Origin: Arcobacter sp. CECT 8985
GTDB lineage: Bacteria; Campylobacterota; Campylobacteria; Campylobacterales; Arcobacteraceae
Reading direction: 5' to 3'
Assembly (NCBI RefSeq): GCF_004116495.1
Contig: NZ_PDKC01000002.1
Location: forward strand, 1 to 64,000
DNA length: 64,000 nt
Under the pieces are notes generated by a model that saw only the letters and a list, made by a program, of their open reading frames with translations, did not search any database and was not told the DNA's origin. A program made the position numbers and the translations under genes. Below are positions 44,482 through 53,151 of the stretch, piece by piece. Positions within the stretch are counted from its first letter, which is position 1, and every line of letters starts with the position of its first letter.

Positions 44482-44691
44482 TTATTTTAAATATGGATGT
44501 TCTTCTTTAAATTTATTAACATCATCCATTGCAACTAATATCTCTTCACTAAGTTTAGGTAGTTTGTCATAATCTTGCCAAATTGTATCTTCCACAATAT
44601 CATGTACTGTTCCTGCAAGCTCTACGACTTTTCTTTTATACTTAGCTAATTTTTTTTTGTTTTGTTTTTGTTCTGGTGTTAAATCACTCAT
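44482..44691 (-). CDS. CCE_0567-family (DUF683) nif-associated protein
   Basis: A 69-aa helical protein (MSDLTPEQKQNKKK start, VVELAGTVHDIVEDTIW near 21, LPKLSEEILVAMD near 42). It matches the Rop-like small metalloprotein found in many nif clusters. The role is unproven; metal handling has been suggested for the family. The ATG at 44691 follows AAAGGA. The longer frame to 44745 overlaps the GNAT gene and is not preferred. Confidence 0.8.
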   Translation of the reverse strand: MSDLTPEQKQNKKKLAKYKRKVVELAGTVHDIVEDTIWQDYDKLPKLSEEILVAMDDVNKFKEEHPYLK

Positions 44692-44701
44692 ATTTATTCC
44701 T

Positions 44702-45508
44702 TTAAATTGCGTATATAGTTTCAAATTTGATATTTGGTTCTTCATTTAAATACATAAATGAAAACTTCATGTCTTTTTTAAATTTATAATTTTCATAAAG
44801 TTGTATTATCTCTTCATCATCACAATAAGCATAAGCAAAAATTTTCTTTAACCCTCTGTAATATAATACACCTCTTAAAAGTTTTTCAGCATCTAAAAAT
44901 GATTGTTTTTTAATCACCCATGGAGAAATTCTTATAAATTTTTTGTTTACTGAGTAAGAGTTCATAAAAGCTTCTTGTGTACAAAGTTTTAGTGAACTAT
45001 CAAACATAGTATTTTTCAATAAGTATGATTGTCTATTTTGTGAAAATGTAATTTTGTCTAATTTAACAGATATTTCATCATAGTTTTGTTCATTAATCTG
45101 TTTTGCAATAGAGTTTGAAAAGTTAAAAGCAACTGGTTGTGAAGTATGAATATATCTTGCAAAAGAACATTGTTTTTTAAATCCTAATGTTTCAAGTTCA
45201 TATGAAATCTCATCTTCAACTAATATATATACATTTTCATCTTCAATATTTTTAAGTAATAAACTAACAAGTCTTCTTGCAATATCTTTATTTAAATCAA
45301 TTACTTTAAGCATATTAATATATAAATAATTATCAAAAACATATGCACTTAATACTCCAATTATCTCTTGCTTCTCATATGCAGCAAAACAAAATTGAGG
45401 AAAACTATCATATGTGTTTTTTAATAATGATAATTCAAAAAAATCATCACTATTTGCTAAATTTGATATATTATTTTCAAAGTTATTTCTTAAATATCCA
45501 ATAAACAT
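44702..45508 (-). CDS. GNAT-like acetyltransferase in the nifV operon
   Basis: A 268-aa protein with features of one or two GNAT-like N-acyltransferase folds. Residues 38-130 hold a strand-rich segment (FCAAYEKQEIIGVLSAYVFDN) followed by ARRLVSLLL, which may be the CoA loop. A second half (165-260) repeats a similar layout. The catalytic assignment is weak. The ATG overlaps the end of nifV by 19 bases. Confidence 0.55.
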   Translation of the reverse strand: MFIGYLRNNFENNISNLANSDDFFELSLLKNTYDSFPQFCFAAYEKQEIIGVLSAYVFDNYLYINMLKVIDLNKDIARRLVSLLLKNIEDENVYILVEDEISYELETLGFKKQCSFARYIHTSQPVAFNFSNSIAKQINEQNYDEISVKLDKITFSQNRQSYLLKNTMFDSSLKLCTQEAFMNSYSVNKKFIRISPWVIKKQSFLDAEKLLRGVLYYRGLKKIFAYAYCDDEEIIQLYENYKFKKDMKFSFMYLNEEPNIKFETIYAI

Positions 45509-46605
45509 AGGTATAACTCTCTTAGCTCATTGTTTTTTAATACTTTTTTTCTTTTTGTAACTATTTGTCTTACTTGTGGCAATAATTTTTCTAAAATATC
45601 TTTATTTGCTTCAATTCCTAAAGTTTTTAGATGATACATTAGTGTTGAGGTACCAGAGTGCTTACCTATGGGATAATCTCTTTTTAATCCCACATCAATT
45701 GGTGAAAATGGTTCATAGCAAAGATTTGATTTTATCATTGCATTAACGTGTATTCCAGATTCGTGTGAAAAGATATTTTTGCCTATAATTGGTAAGTTTG
45801 TATCTACTCTTCTATTTGAAGCACTACTTACTGTTTTGATAAGATCTTTTAAATCCTTAGAATTGATTGTAACTTCTTTTTTTAGAAGTGTTTTTAAACT
45901 CATTAATACTTGTTCAAAAGAAGCATTTCCTGCTCTTTCTCCTAATCCAATTACTGTTGTATTTGCACTAATAGCACCTGCTTCAAATCCACTAATTGCA
46001 TTTGCAGTTGCCATTCCAAAGTCATTGTGAGTATGCATTTCTATATCAAGTAAATTATAATTTGATAACTCTTTTATATTTTTATATGTAGTATGAGGGG
46101 TTAATATTCCCACTGTATCACAATATCTAAATCTATTGGCACCTAAAGATTTTCCAAGTTCCATTATCTCTTTTAAAAAACAGTTATTTGCTCTACTTGA
46201 ATCTTCTCCTCCAATACAAACAAAAAGGTTCTCTTTCTTTGCTTGTATTATTACATTTTCAAGTTGCTTTAAAAGTCTATTCTTATCACCTTTAAATTTA
46301 ACATCGATTAAAATATCTGATACAGGAATAGATAAATCTACAGCTTTTAAACCACATTTTAATGAAGCTTCTAAATCTTTTAATGTAGCTCTATTCCAAC
46401 TCATAATTTGCATTGGTAAATTTAAAGCAAGTATCTCTTTTATATCTTCTTGCTCTTTTTTACCCATTGCAGGGATACCAACTTCTAACTCATCAGCACC
46501 TACTTTATAAAGTTTTTGGGCAATTTCTAGTTTCTCTTTTGTGTTAAAGGCAACATAAGCAGCTTGTTCACCATCTCTTAAAGTTGTATCATTTACTATT
46601 AACAT
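45490..46605 (-). CDS. nifV: Homocitrate synthase NifV
   Basis: A 371-aa enzyme that condenses acetyl-CoA and 2-oxoglutarate to homocitrate, the organic part of FeMo-cofactor. The NDTTLRDGEQAA start, HTHNDFGMATANAISGFEAGA with the metal His ligands near 195 and GLGERAGNAS near 219 identify the family. A sigma-54 promoter lies 33-50 bases upstream. It heads an operon of six minus-strand genes. Confidence 0.95.
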   Translation of the reverse strand: MLIVNDTTLRDGEQAAYVAFNTKEKLEIAQKLYKVGADELEVGIPAMGKKEQEDIKEILALNLPMQIMSWNRATLKDLEASLKCGLKAVDLSIPVSDILIDVKFKGDKNRLLKQLENVIIQAKKENLFVCIGGEDSSRANNCFLKEIMELGKSLGANRFRYCDTVGILTPHTTYKNIKELSNYNLLDIEMHTHNDFGMATANAISGFEAGAISANTTVIGLGERAGNASFEQVLMSLKTLLKKEVTINSKDLKDLIKTVSSASNRRVDTNLPIIGKNIFSHESGIHVNAMIKSNLCYEPFSPIDVGLKRDYPIGKHSGTSTLMYHLKTLGIEANKDILEKLLPQVRQIVTKRKKVLKNNELRELYLCLLDI

Positions 46606-46638
46606 CTTCTTGCCTTTTAAAATTAATATTTATAAAAT

Positions 46639-46655
46639 ATGCAAGAAGTGTTCCT
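46639..46655 (-). promoter_or_regulatory. Sigma-54 promoter of nifV
   Basis: On the minus strand AGGAACACTTCTTGCAT reads with GG and GC separated by 10 bases. It lies between the nifB stop and the nifV ATG (46605). Confidence 0.88.
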
Positions 46656-48095
46656 TTAATTTACTTCCAACTCTTTTTGTGAAAAGAAGTGTTTTTTAGT
46701 AGCTTCGAAAACTGATTTTTCTATTGGTTGTAAAGCATAAGAATCATCAGTAATTAAATCTATTTTTCTTAATTCATCTTGTGGGCACTCTCCAATTTTT
46801 TCTGTAAGTAATAAGTCTACATCTTTAAGAGTATTTTTTATCTCTTCAATTGGATATGAACCATCGCAATCTTCTGGTCCTTTACAATAAGCATTTTCTA
46901 CTTTTCTATGCATTACAAATTTAATAGCTTTATCTCCAGCTTCATATATTAAAAATTCTGTTGCACTACCAAAGTGAAGATTTATTGTACCTTCTCCTGC
47001 TGTTGTAACTGCAATTAGTTTTGTTTGATTATTTGAACTTAACTGTTCTTTTGAAGCTTGTTCTATTTTTACTCTTTCATTTGCACCTTCAAGTGCTTTT
47101 CTCCAATTTTCAATTAGTTCATGTCTTTGTTTTCTAGCTTTTATATTATAAATATCTTCTAATTCTTCCCATGATTTTGTTTTAAATACATCATCTGTGT
47201 ATTCATTTGATCTATCTTCACCAATAAGTCCTACTGCATCAGCTCTACATTGTCTACAGTGTGCCATTAGTTTCATGTCCATTCCACATGCTTCTTGTGC
47301 TTGCATTACTTCTTGATCTGTTGCACTTTTTTGGCCATTTAGTCCATAATAAGTTCCAAATTCAGGTTTAGATAATAAAGGCATAATATTGTGTAAAAAT
47401 ACATTTAACTCTTTTAGTTTTTTTGCTACATTTGCTACTTCTTTATCATTTACTCCAGGAATTAATACAGAGTTGGCTTTTACTAAAATACCTCTTTGTG
47501 TAAGCATTTTTATACCTTTTAGTTGTTGTTCTAAAAGAATTTTGGCTGCTTGTTTACCAAAGATTTTTTTATGATTCCAATGTACCCAAGGATATATTTT
47601 ACTTCCAATTTCACCTGTTTGATCTACGCTATTTATTGTAACAGTTACATGATCAACATTATATTTTACAATTTCATCAACAAACTCTGGAAGTCTTAAT
47701 CCATTTGTAGATATACAAAGTTTTAAATCAGGAGCTTTTTCTTGAAGAAGTTTAAAAGTTTCAAATGTTTTTTTAGGATTTGCTAATGCATCACCTGGTC
47801 CTGCGATTCCTACAACTGAAAGTTGTTGAATTTTTCCGCCAACGAATAATACTTTTTTTACTGCATCTTGTGGATTTAATTTAGAAGAAGTAACTCCAGG
47901 TCTTGATTCATTTGAACAATCAAACTTTCTATTACAATAATTACATTGAATATTACAAGCAGGTGCAACTGCTATGTGGATTCTTGCATAATGTTGATGA
48001 GCACCTTCGCTATAACAAGGATGGTTATTGATTTTATCCATTATATTTTGTTCTAAATTTTCTTGTGTACTACTTGATGTACAAGAACAACTCAT
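46656..48095 (-). CDS. nifB: FeMo-cofactor biosynthesis protein NifB
   Basis: A 479-aa radical SAM enzyme that makes NifB-co, the 8Fe-9S-C precursor of FeMo-cofactor. The radical SAM Cys motif ACNIQCNYC (residues about 50-58), CNRKFDC and SVVGIAGPGDALANP are visible. A C-terminal NifX-like domain covers about 360-475 and starts LIAVTTAGEGTINLHFGSA. The N-terminus SCSCTSS adds cysteines. The ribosome binding site is AAGGAGAG. Confidence 0.97.
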   Translation of the reverse strand: MSCSCTSSSTQENLEQNIMDKINNHPCYSEGAHQHYARIHIAVAPACNIQCNYCNRKFDCSNESRPGVTSSKLNPQDAVKKVLFVGGKIQQLSVVGIAGPGDALANPKKTFETFKLLQEKAPDLKLCISTNGLRLPEFVDEIVKYNVDHVTVTINSVDQTGEIGSKIYPWVHWNHKKIFGKQAAKILLEQQLKGIKMLTQRGILVKANSVLIPGVNDKEVANVAKKLKELNVFLHNIMPLLSKPEFGTYYGLNGQKSATDQEVMQAQEACGMDMKLMAHCRQCRADAVGLIGEDRSNEYTDDVFKTKSWEELEDIYNIKARKQRHELIENWRKALEGANERVKIEQASKEQLSSNNQTKLIAVTTAGEGTINLHFGSATEFLIYEAGDKAIKFVMHRKVENAYCKGPEDCDGSYPIEEIKNTLKDVDLLLTEKIGECPQDELRKIDLITDDSYALQPIEKSVFEATKKHFFSQKELEVN

Positions 48096-48141
48096 AGTCT
48101 CTCCTTTTTAATGTTGACATATATTTTATTTGTATGTATTA

Positions 48142-48158
48142 ATGCATTTTGTGTTCCG
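48142..48158 (-). promoter_or_regulatory. Sigma-54 promoter of nifB
   Basis: On the minus strand CGGAACACAAAATGCAT carries GG-N10-GC, 47-63 bases before the nifB ATG. Confidence 0.82.
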
Positions 48159-48203
48159 TAGACTTAAAATAGGGGGCTATAAACAAGTGGTATAAATTAA
48201 TTA

Positions 48204-48261
48204 GTGATGAGTATAACTTTTATAGTTTTAGTCAAATAAACTGTTATTTTATACTCATCAC
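48204..48261 (-). terminator. 13-bp hairpin after the flavodiiron gene
   Basis: GTGATGAGTATAA (48204-48216) pairs perfectly with TTATACTCATCAC (48249-48261). It lies just after the flavodiiron stop (48272) and upstream of the nifB promoter. There is no strong T run. It would end or shield the flavodiiron transcript. Confidence 0.5.
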
Positions 48262-48271
48262 GAATTGATTT

Positions 48272-49516
48272 TTAATTCATTGTCATTTCTATAATTTTTC
48301 CATTTAGTATATGAGAAAACTCTACACCAAAATCATAACAATCTTGAAGTTCTTCTTCTGTAGGGATTAATTTTATCTTTATATTTTCTATAGGAGGTAC
48401 TCTAAAATTTAGTGATTTTAATCTATGTATAATCATATCAACGGCTTCTCCACTCCAACCATAACTTCCAAAAGCTGAGCCTAATTTACCTTTTTTTTCT
48501 AATAACATCATACAAGATAGTAGTTCCCATACTGGCTTAGGTGCATCTGCATTAATAGTTGGGCTTCCTATTAAAATTCCATCACTATCTTCTAAAATAT
48601 TAATCATATTAGATTCTTCAATTGATGCTAAATCATAAACATTAGCAATTATGCCATCAACACTTTCTGCACCTTCATATATAGCTTCAGCCATATCTTG
48701 AGTATTTTTATAGCTTGTTAGATAAAAAATTGATAAAGTTTTTTTACCATTTGAACTTAATTTATAACTATTTTGACTCCATTTTCTATAATAATCAATA
48801 TATTTTTTTGGATTATCTCTTAAAATAGGACCATGTAATGTTGCAATAAGATCAATTTCAAGTTTATCATATAGTGTAATAGCATTTAATACATATGATT
48901 TAAATGGTCGCATTATATGATCATAATAGTATTTAAATGAATAATGAAAATCTCCAACTAAATCATTAAATAATCTTCTATCATGATAATGACTTCCAAA
49001 AACATCTCCAGAGAAAAGAAGTTTATTCTCTTGTACGTATGAACTCATTGTTTCTGGCCAATGTAGATAAGGAGTTGTTAAAAACTTAATTGTTTTATCT
49101 CCCATTTTCAAAGATTTATTAGTCCATACAGTTTCAAAATCTATATTTTCATTATGTGTAATTGCTTTTAACATTGCAGTTGCTTGTGGTGAAATTAATA
49201 CTTTTGCTTGAGGGGCTCTTTTTATTAATTCTGGAATTGATCCTGCATGATCAGGTTCTAAATGATGTGATATTACATATTTTATTTCATTATATGTGCA
49301 AAGTTTTTCTACTTTTTGAAAAAAAATATCTTGAAACTCTAATTTTACACCATCTAATATAACAACACCTTCATTTGTTTTGATTAAATATGCATTATAA
49401 GAAGATCCATTTGCAGTTTTCATAATTATATCAAATGTTCTAATATTTGGATCAAAAACACCTATAAAGAATATATTTGGTGCTATTTCAATTGGTTCTT
49501 CATTTGTTTTATTCAT
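48272..49516 (-). CDS. Flavodiiron protein (FprA-type A flavoprotein)
   Basis: A 414-aa protein with an N-terminal metallo-beta-lactamase-like diiron domain and a C-terminal flavodoxin domain (from about 255). Diiron ligands are seen in HHLEPDHAGS, YLHWPET, FSGDVFGSH and LHGPIL. FprA proteins reduce O2 or NO without making superoxide, here probably to protect nitrogenase. The start is ATG 49516; a TTG at 49528 with a nearby GAGAAG is possible. It follows the NifX-like gene by 1 base. Confidence 0.92.
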   Translation of the reverse strand: MNKTNEEPIEIAPNIFFIGVFDPNIRTFDIIMKTANGSSYNAYLIKTNEGVVILDGVKLEFQDIFFQKVEKLCTYNEIKYVISHHLEPDHAGSIPELIKRAPQAKVLISPQATAMLKAITHNENIDFETVWTNKSLKMGDKTIKFLTTPYLHWPETMSSYVQENKLLFSGDVFGSHYHDRRLFNDLVGDFHYSFKYYYDHIMRPFKSYVLNAITLYDKLEIDLIATLHGPILRDNPKKYIDYYRKWSQNSYKLSSNGKKTLSIFYLTSYKNTQDMAEAIYEGAESVDGIIANVYDLASIEESNMINILEDSDGILIGSPTINADAPKPVWELLSCMMLLEKKGKLGSAFGSYGWSGEAVDMIIHRLKSLNFRVPPIENIKIKLIPTEEELQDCYDFGVEFSHILNGKIIEMTMN

Positions 49517-49517
49517 A

Positions 49518-49877
49518 CTATTTTGCAATTATTCTTCTCATCCAAATTGGAGGATTTTCTTGCATTTTTATTAATTTATTTAAAGCATCTTCAATTTTTT
49601 CATTTTCATTTGCTGCTTTAATTGGGAAAATTTTAGAATCTTTTACAAGTAATGAAGCTTTTGGACCAATTTGCTCTACATATAAAATATCACTATTATC
49701 TAAACATTGAATTTTATATGATAATTTATCTAGTTCATTATCTATTTTATCTTTAGAATTTATTGCTTTTATAAATTTATATGAGTTATTATTTATTTCA
49801 TATATAAAAAACTTTTTGCACCAACCAAAATGTTCATTTATATAAATATTATCTTTTGAAGCAAATGCAATTTTCAT
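49518..49877 (-). CDS. NifX/NafY-family cofactor-binding protein (paralogue 1)
   Basis: A 119-aa dinitrogenase FeMo-cofactor-binding-type protein. It opens MKIAFASKDN, then EHFGWCKKFFIYE, in the pattern of NifX and the NifB tail, and ends ENPPIWMRRII like NifX (NPPPFIKRI). It should bind a FeMo-cofactor precursor. It has its own sigma-54 promoter and is followed directly by the flavodiiron gene. Confidence 0.82.
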   Translation of the reverse strand: MKIAFASKDNIYINEHFGWCKKFFIYEINNNSYKFIKAINSKDKIDNELDKLSYKIQCLDNSDILYVEQIGPKASLLVKDSKIFPIKAANENEKIEDALNKLIKMQENPPIWMRRIIAK

Positions 49878-49915
49878 AATATATCCTTACAGTTTACACT
49901 TTATATTTATGAATG

Positions 49916-49932
49916 ATGCAATTACTATTCCA
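49916..49932 (-). promoter_or_regulatory. Sigma-54 promoter of NifX-like gene 49877
   Basis: Minus strand TGGAATAGTAATTGCAT, GG-N10-GC, 39-55 bases before the ATG. Confidence 0.85.
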
Positions 49933-49946
49933 AAGAAAATATATAA

Positions 49947-51821
49947 CTATTCTTCTTTGTTTGTTACTTGAGTATTTAACTCTTTTTGTGTTACTAGCTC
50001 TTTATTTCTAAACTCTTTTTCATCTGCATTTTTTACAATTAGTTTTGCAATACTATCTGTAACTTTGGAAACTTCATATGTTTCAGTTGCAACAGCTGCA
50101 TATTGTTGTGTTTGAGAATCTATTTGTGTTACTGCATCGTTAATGTGTTCTATATTTGTAAGTTGTTCTTTACTTACATTTTCTATATCATTTATTAATA
50201 TTGCTGTTTGAGAAATACTCTCATTTAATTGTGTGTATCCTTCAATCATATTTGAAGCTATATTTTTACCTTCATTTGCTTTAAAAGTAGCATTTTCGAC
50301 TATATCTTTTATCTCTTTTGCCGCTTGAGCACTTCTTGATGCTAAGTTTCTCACTTCTTGTGCCACAACAGCAAAACCTTTACCTGCTTCACCAGCAGTG
50401 GCAGCTTCTACTGCAGCATTTAGTGATAGAATATTTGTTTGAAATGCAATCTTATCTATTACTAATATTGCTTCATTTATAGTAGATACTTGATTATTAA
50501 TATCTATCATTGCTTCAGAAGTTTTATTAGCAAGAGTTTCTCCATTTTTTGCAGATTGAGTAACTTCATTTGAAAGTTTTGCCATTTTATCAATATTCGA
50601 AGTATTACTTCTTATATTTGTAGTAATCTCTTCTAAAGTTGCAGAAGTCTCTTCTAAAGTTGCTGCTACACTATTAGAACTTTGATTAAGTGTATCTACA
50701 TTTGCAAGTAAAATATCAGAACTTTTATCTAATGTAAGTCCATTTGATTTATTTTCAATTAGCATTTTTGTTGTAGCTTCACCTAAATTATTTACACCTT
50801 GTGCAAGTTTTAAAAGCTGTTTTTTTAATCCTGTCTCATCAATAGAATCTAAATAGTTGTAGTTTGTATATTTATCTAAAGTAATTAAAACATTATTAAC
50901 ATTATCTTCAAAGTTTTCAGCCATTTCATTTATTACATCTTTTAGGTGCGTTAATATAGGATTTGAAACATTAGATTTTAACCTTTGAGATAAATCTCCT
51001 TGTTCAAAGTTATTTAGAACTTCAATGGCTTCATCTATAAGAACTCTATCTTCTTCTAAAGATTTTTTTGTTTTTATGATATTCTCATTTACTATTTTTG
51101 CCATTTGTCCAAATTCATCTTTATTATTCTGTTCTAATAACTCTACTTCTGTTGTATTTTGATTTAAATAATCAAAAAATGACAATAATCCTTTTTTAAA
51201 GTTATTAATTGATTTTATAATTGTTCTTGATATAAAAAATGAAACTAAACCAAAAGTAATGAATGAAAAGATTGCTAATGATATTAAAATTATATTTAAT
51301 CTAAATGACCAACTTTTTTTTGCTTCTATTGCGTGATCATGAATTCTATTTAGTCCATTTTCGATAAATAAAACTAAATTATTCATTTTTTCTAACATTG
51401 ATTGAGTCTCATTTGTTTCTGTTGTATTTCCACTATATAAATTATCAATTCTTGCAGTAGAGTATTTTTTATATAAATCAAGATAGCTATTTATATTTTC
51501 TAAAGTTTTATTTATTGTTTCAATATCCTCTTTTTTTAGCATATTTTGATGATTTTTTAAGCTGTTTACATCTTTAAAAAGTTTTTTAAACTCATCAGAT
51601 ACGATTAGTGCAAAATCTTCATCTAGTTCTGCAACAAACTGCTTAAATGATATTCTTGCATGTAGAACTTTTATGATTGTTTCATCTGTTTTTATCGCAA
51701 TTTCAACTGAATTATTTGCTTTTTTATTAAAAAAATTAATTGTAGCTGCTGAAATAATAAGAATTGAAAAAAAGATAATAGGAAATATTAGTAGTTTTTT
51801 ATTTGTAGAGAGTGAAGTCAT
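49947..51821 (-). CDS. Methyl-accepting chemotaxis protein within the nif cluster
   Basis: A 624-aa transmembrane chemoreceptor. The first helix is about 9-29, a periplasmic four-helix-type sensor about 30-180 and the second helix about 177-200, followed by HAMP-like segments and the signalling hairpin with [21 protein letters not shown]. At the tip the usual EAARAGE reads EAATAGE. No C-terminal CheR-binding pentapeptide is seen. The ATG follows AAGGA; no sigma-54 site was found upstream. Confidence 0.9.
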   Translation of the reverse strand: MTSLSTNKKLLIFPIIFFSILIISAATINFFNKKANNSVEIAIKTDETIIKVLHARISFKQFVAELDEDFALIVSDEFKKLFKDVNSLKNHQNMLKKEDIETINKTLENINSYLDLYKKYSTARIDNLYSGNTTETNETQSMLEKMNNLVLFIENGLNRIHDHAIEAKKSWSFRLNIILISLAIFSFITFGLVSFFISRTIIKSINNFKKGLLSFFDYLNQNTTEVELLEQNNKDEFGQMAKIVNENIIKTKKSLEEDRVLIDEAIEVLNNFEQGDLSQRLKSNVSNPILTHLKDVINEMAENFEDNVNNVLITLDKYTNYNYLDSIDETGLKKQLLKLAQGVNNLGEATTKMLIENKSNGLTLDKSSDILLANVDTLNQSSNSVAATLEETSATLEEITTNIRSNTSNIDKMAKLSNEVTQSAKNGETLANKTSEAMIDINNQVSTINEAILVIDKIAFQTNILSLNAAVEAATAGEAGKGFAVVAQEVRNLASRSAQAAKEIKDIVENATFKANEGKNIASNMIEGYTQLNESISQTAILINDIENVSKEQLTNIEHINDAVTQIDSQTQQYAAVATETYEVSKVTDSIAKLIVKNADEKEFRNKELVTQKELNTQVTNKEE

Positions 51822-51902
51822 AATCCAAATCCTTAGAAAAAATTATTGAACTTTACTCTCTTTTATTTACAATATGGTTACATGTTAAAATCAAGAATAA
51901 AC

Positions 51903-52640
51903 TTATAAAATGATGATTTTTATTTTTTCATCTATGATTTTTTTCATTGTTTTTGAAATCATTTCATATGTTCCTGTTGAAGCAATAGAACAACCTACAC
52001 AAGCTCCTTGATAAGCAAGTCTTAACTCAATATCAGGATTATTTATATAATCAATTAATACAATATTTCCCCCATCTTTTAGTAAGATTGGTTTGATAAA
52101 TCTATCAAGTGAATCTTTGATTTTTGTTAACTGTTCATCTTTTGTAAGAGTTCTAAACTCTTCATTTATTTTCATTTCATTACTTGTTTTTTCTTCTTTT
52201 CCTGTAAGTTGAATTTTTGCTAATGTATGACCATTATTTGCAGCTTTTATCATACACTCAAATCCCTCTTTTATATTACTTATTTTATTTCTATCTTGAA
52301 GTAAAATTAGTGCTAATCTAAATGCTGCTTGTGTATGATTTTTTTCTACTGCTTTTCTAAAGTATTTAGTAGCTTTTTTTATATCTTCATCAACACCGAT
52401 TTTTGTTTGGTACATTAATGCAAGATTAAAATTAGCAGATGCATTATCATAACTACTCGCTTTTTCAAACCACTGTTTAGCCAAAGTGTAGTCTTTACAA
52501 ACACCTTCTCCTTTTAAATACATCAAACCAATATTTGTCATAGCTTGATCATTATTTTTTTCACTCTCTTGTTGCCAAATATTAAGAGCTGTTTCGAAGT
52601 CTTTGTTTTTATATGCATTTAAAGCTTCTTGATGTTTCAT
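51903..52640 (-). CDS. Sel1-repeat / NifU C-terminal (NFU) fusion protein
   Basis: A 245-aa protein. The N-terminal 150 residues hold Sel1-like repeats (AMTNIGLMYLKGEGV, ASANFNLALMYQTKIGVD, AAFRLALILLQ). The C-terminal 75 residues form an NFU domain with CVGCS (C-x2-C) near 217. NFU domains carry [4Fe-4S] clusters for delivery to apo proteins. The fusion suggests a scaffold that recruits cluster delivery to nitrogenase proteins. A 12-base gap links it to the next gene upstream. Confidence 0.82.
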   Translation of the reverse strand: MKHQEALNAYKNKDFETALNIWQQESEKNNDQAMTNIGLMYLKGEGVCKDYTLAKQWFEKASSYDNASANFNLALMYQTKIGVDEDIKKATKYFRKAVEKNHTQAAFRLALILLQDRNKISNIKEGFECMIKAANNGHTLAKIQLTGKEEKTSNEMKINEEFRTLTKDEQLTKIKDSLDRFIKPILLKDGGNIVLIDYINNPDIELRLAYQGACVGCSIASTGTYEMISKTMKKIIDEKIKIIIL

Positions 52641-52649
52641 TTAATATCC

Positions 52650-53039
52650 TTATTTTTTACTGCATCCACAAGTACAAGCTGAACTATTACCTGAATCAAG
52701 TAATAAATTACAATTGTTTTTTGTAACAAGTTTTGTATTATTATTTGAAAATTTTTTATAAATTTCATCAATTGTTAAATTTTGTTTTTCACATGTATAG
52801 ACTTTGATATTTTTTTTATCTAAAGTTTTAAAAACTCCATCTCCCATATGATAAAAAATTGTACTAGTAACATTTAAATCATCTAAGAAGTTTGCTGTTT
52901 CTATTCCATTACCACTTCCTCTATTTTGGCAGAAACTAACATCTCCAGATTTAGAATCTACAAGTGCGAAAAAATTTGCATTTCCAAAATATTGTGAAAT
53001 AGTATTAGAATCTTTACTATCTATTGGTATTGCTATCAT
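52650..53039 (-). CDS. NifX/NafY-family protein with Cys-rich tail (paralogue 2)
   Basis: A 129-aa member of the dinitrogenase cofactor-binding family (start MIAIPIDSKDSNTISQYFG, then FALVDSKSGDV). It ends in a Cys-rich tail (SACTCGCSKK) that could bind metal. The ATG at 53039 has AAGGAGATGATA upstream; a longer frame starting at a TTG (53069) is not supported. It has a sigma-54 promoter and is divergent from nifE. Confidence 0.8.
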   Translation of the reverse strand: MIAIPIDSKDSNTISQYFGNANFFALVDSKSGDVSFCQNRGSGNGIETANFLDDLNVTSTIFYHMGDGVFKTLDKKNIKVYTCEKQNLTIDEIYKKFSNNNTKLVTKNNCNLLLDSGNSSACTCGCSKK

Positions 53040-53063
53040 TATCATCTCCTTTTTAAAGACAAT

Positions 53064-53080
53064 ATGCAAAAACTATTCCT
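53064..53080 (-). promoter_or_regulatory. Sigma-54 promoter of NifX-like gene 53039
   Basis: Minus strand AGGAATAGTTTTTGCAT, GG-N10-GC, 25-41 bases before the ATG. It is back-to-back with the nifE promoter, 22 bases apart. Confidence 0.9.
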
Positions 53081-53102
53081 TTTGTATCAAATTTTTTCTT
53101 TA

Positions 53103-53119
53103 TGGAATAGTTTTTGCAT
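53103..53119 (+). promoter_or_regulatory. Sigma-54 promoter of nifE
   Basis: TGGAATAGTTTTTGCAT with GG at 53104 and GC at 53116. It lies 32-48 bases before the nifE ATG. Confidence 0.92.
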
Positions 53120-53151
53120 CATAATTTACATCTAATAAAAAGGATGCTTAG

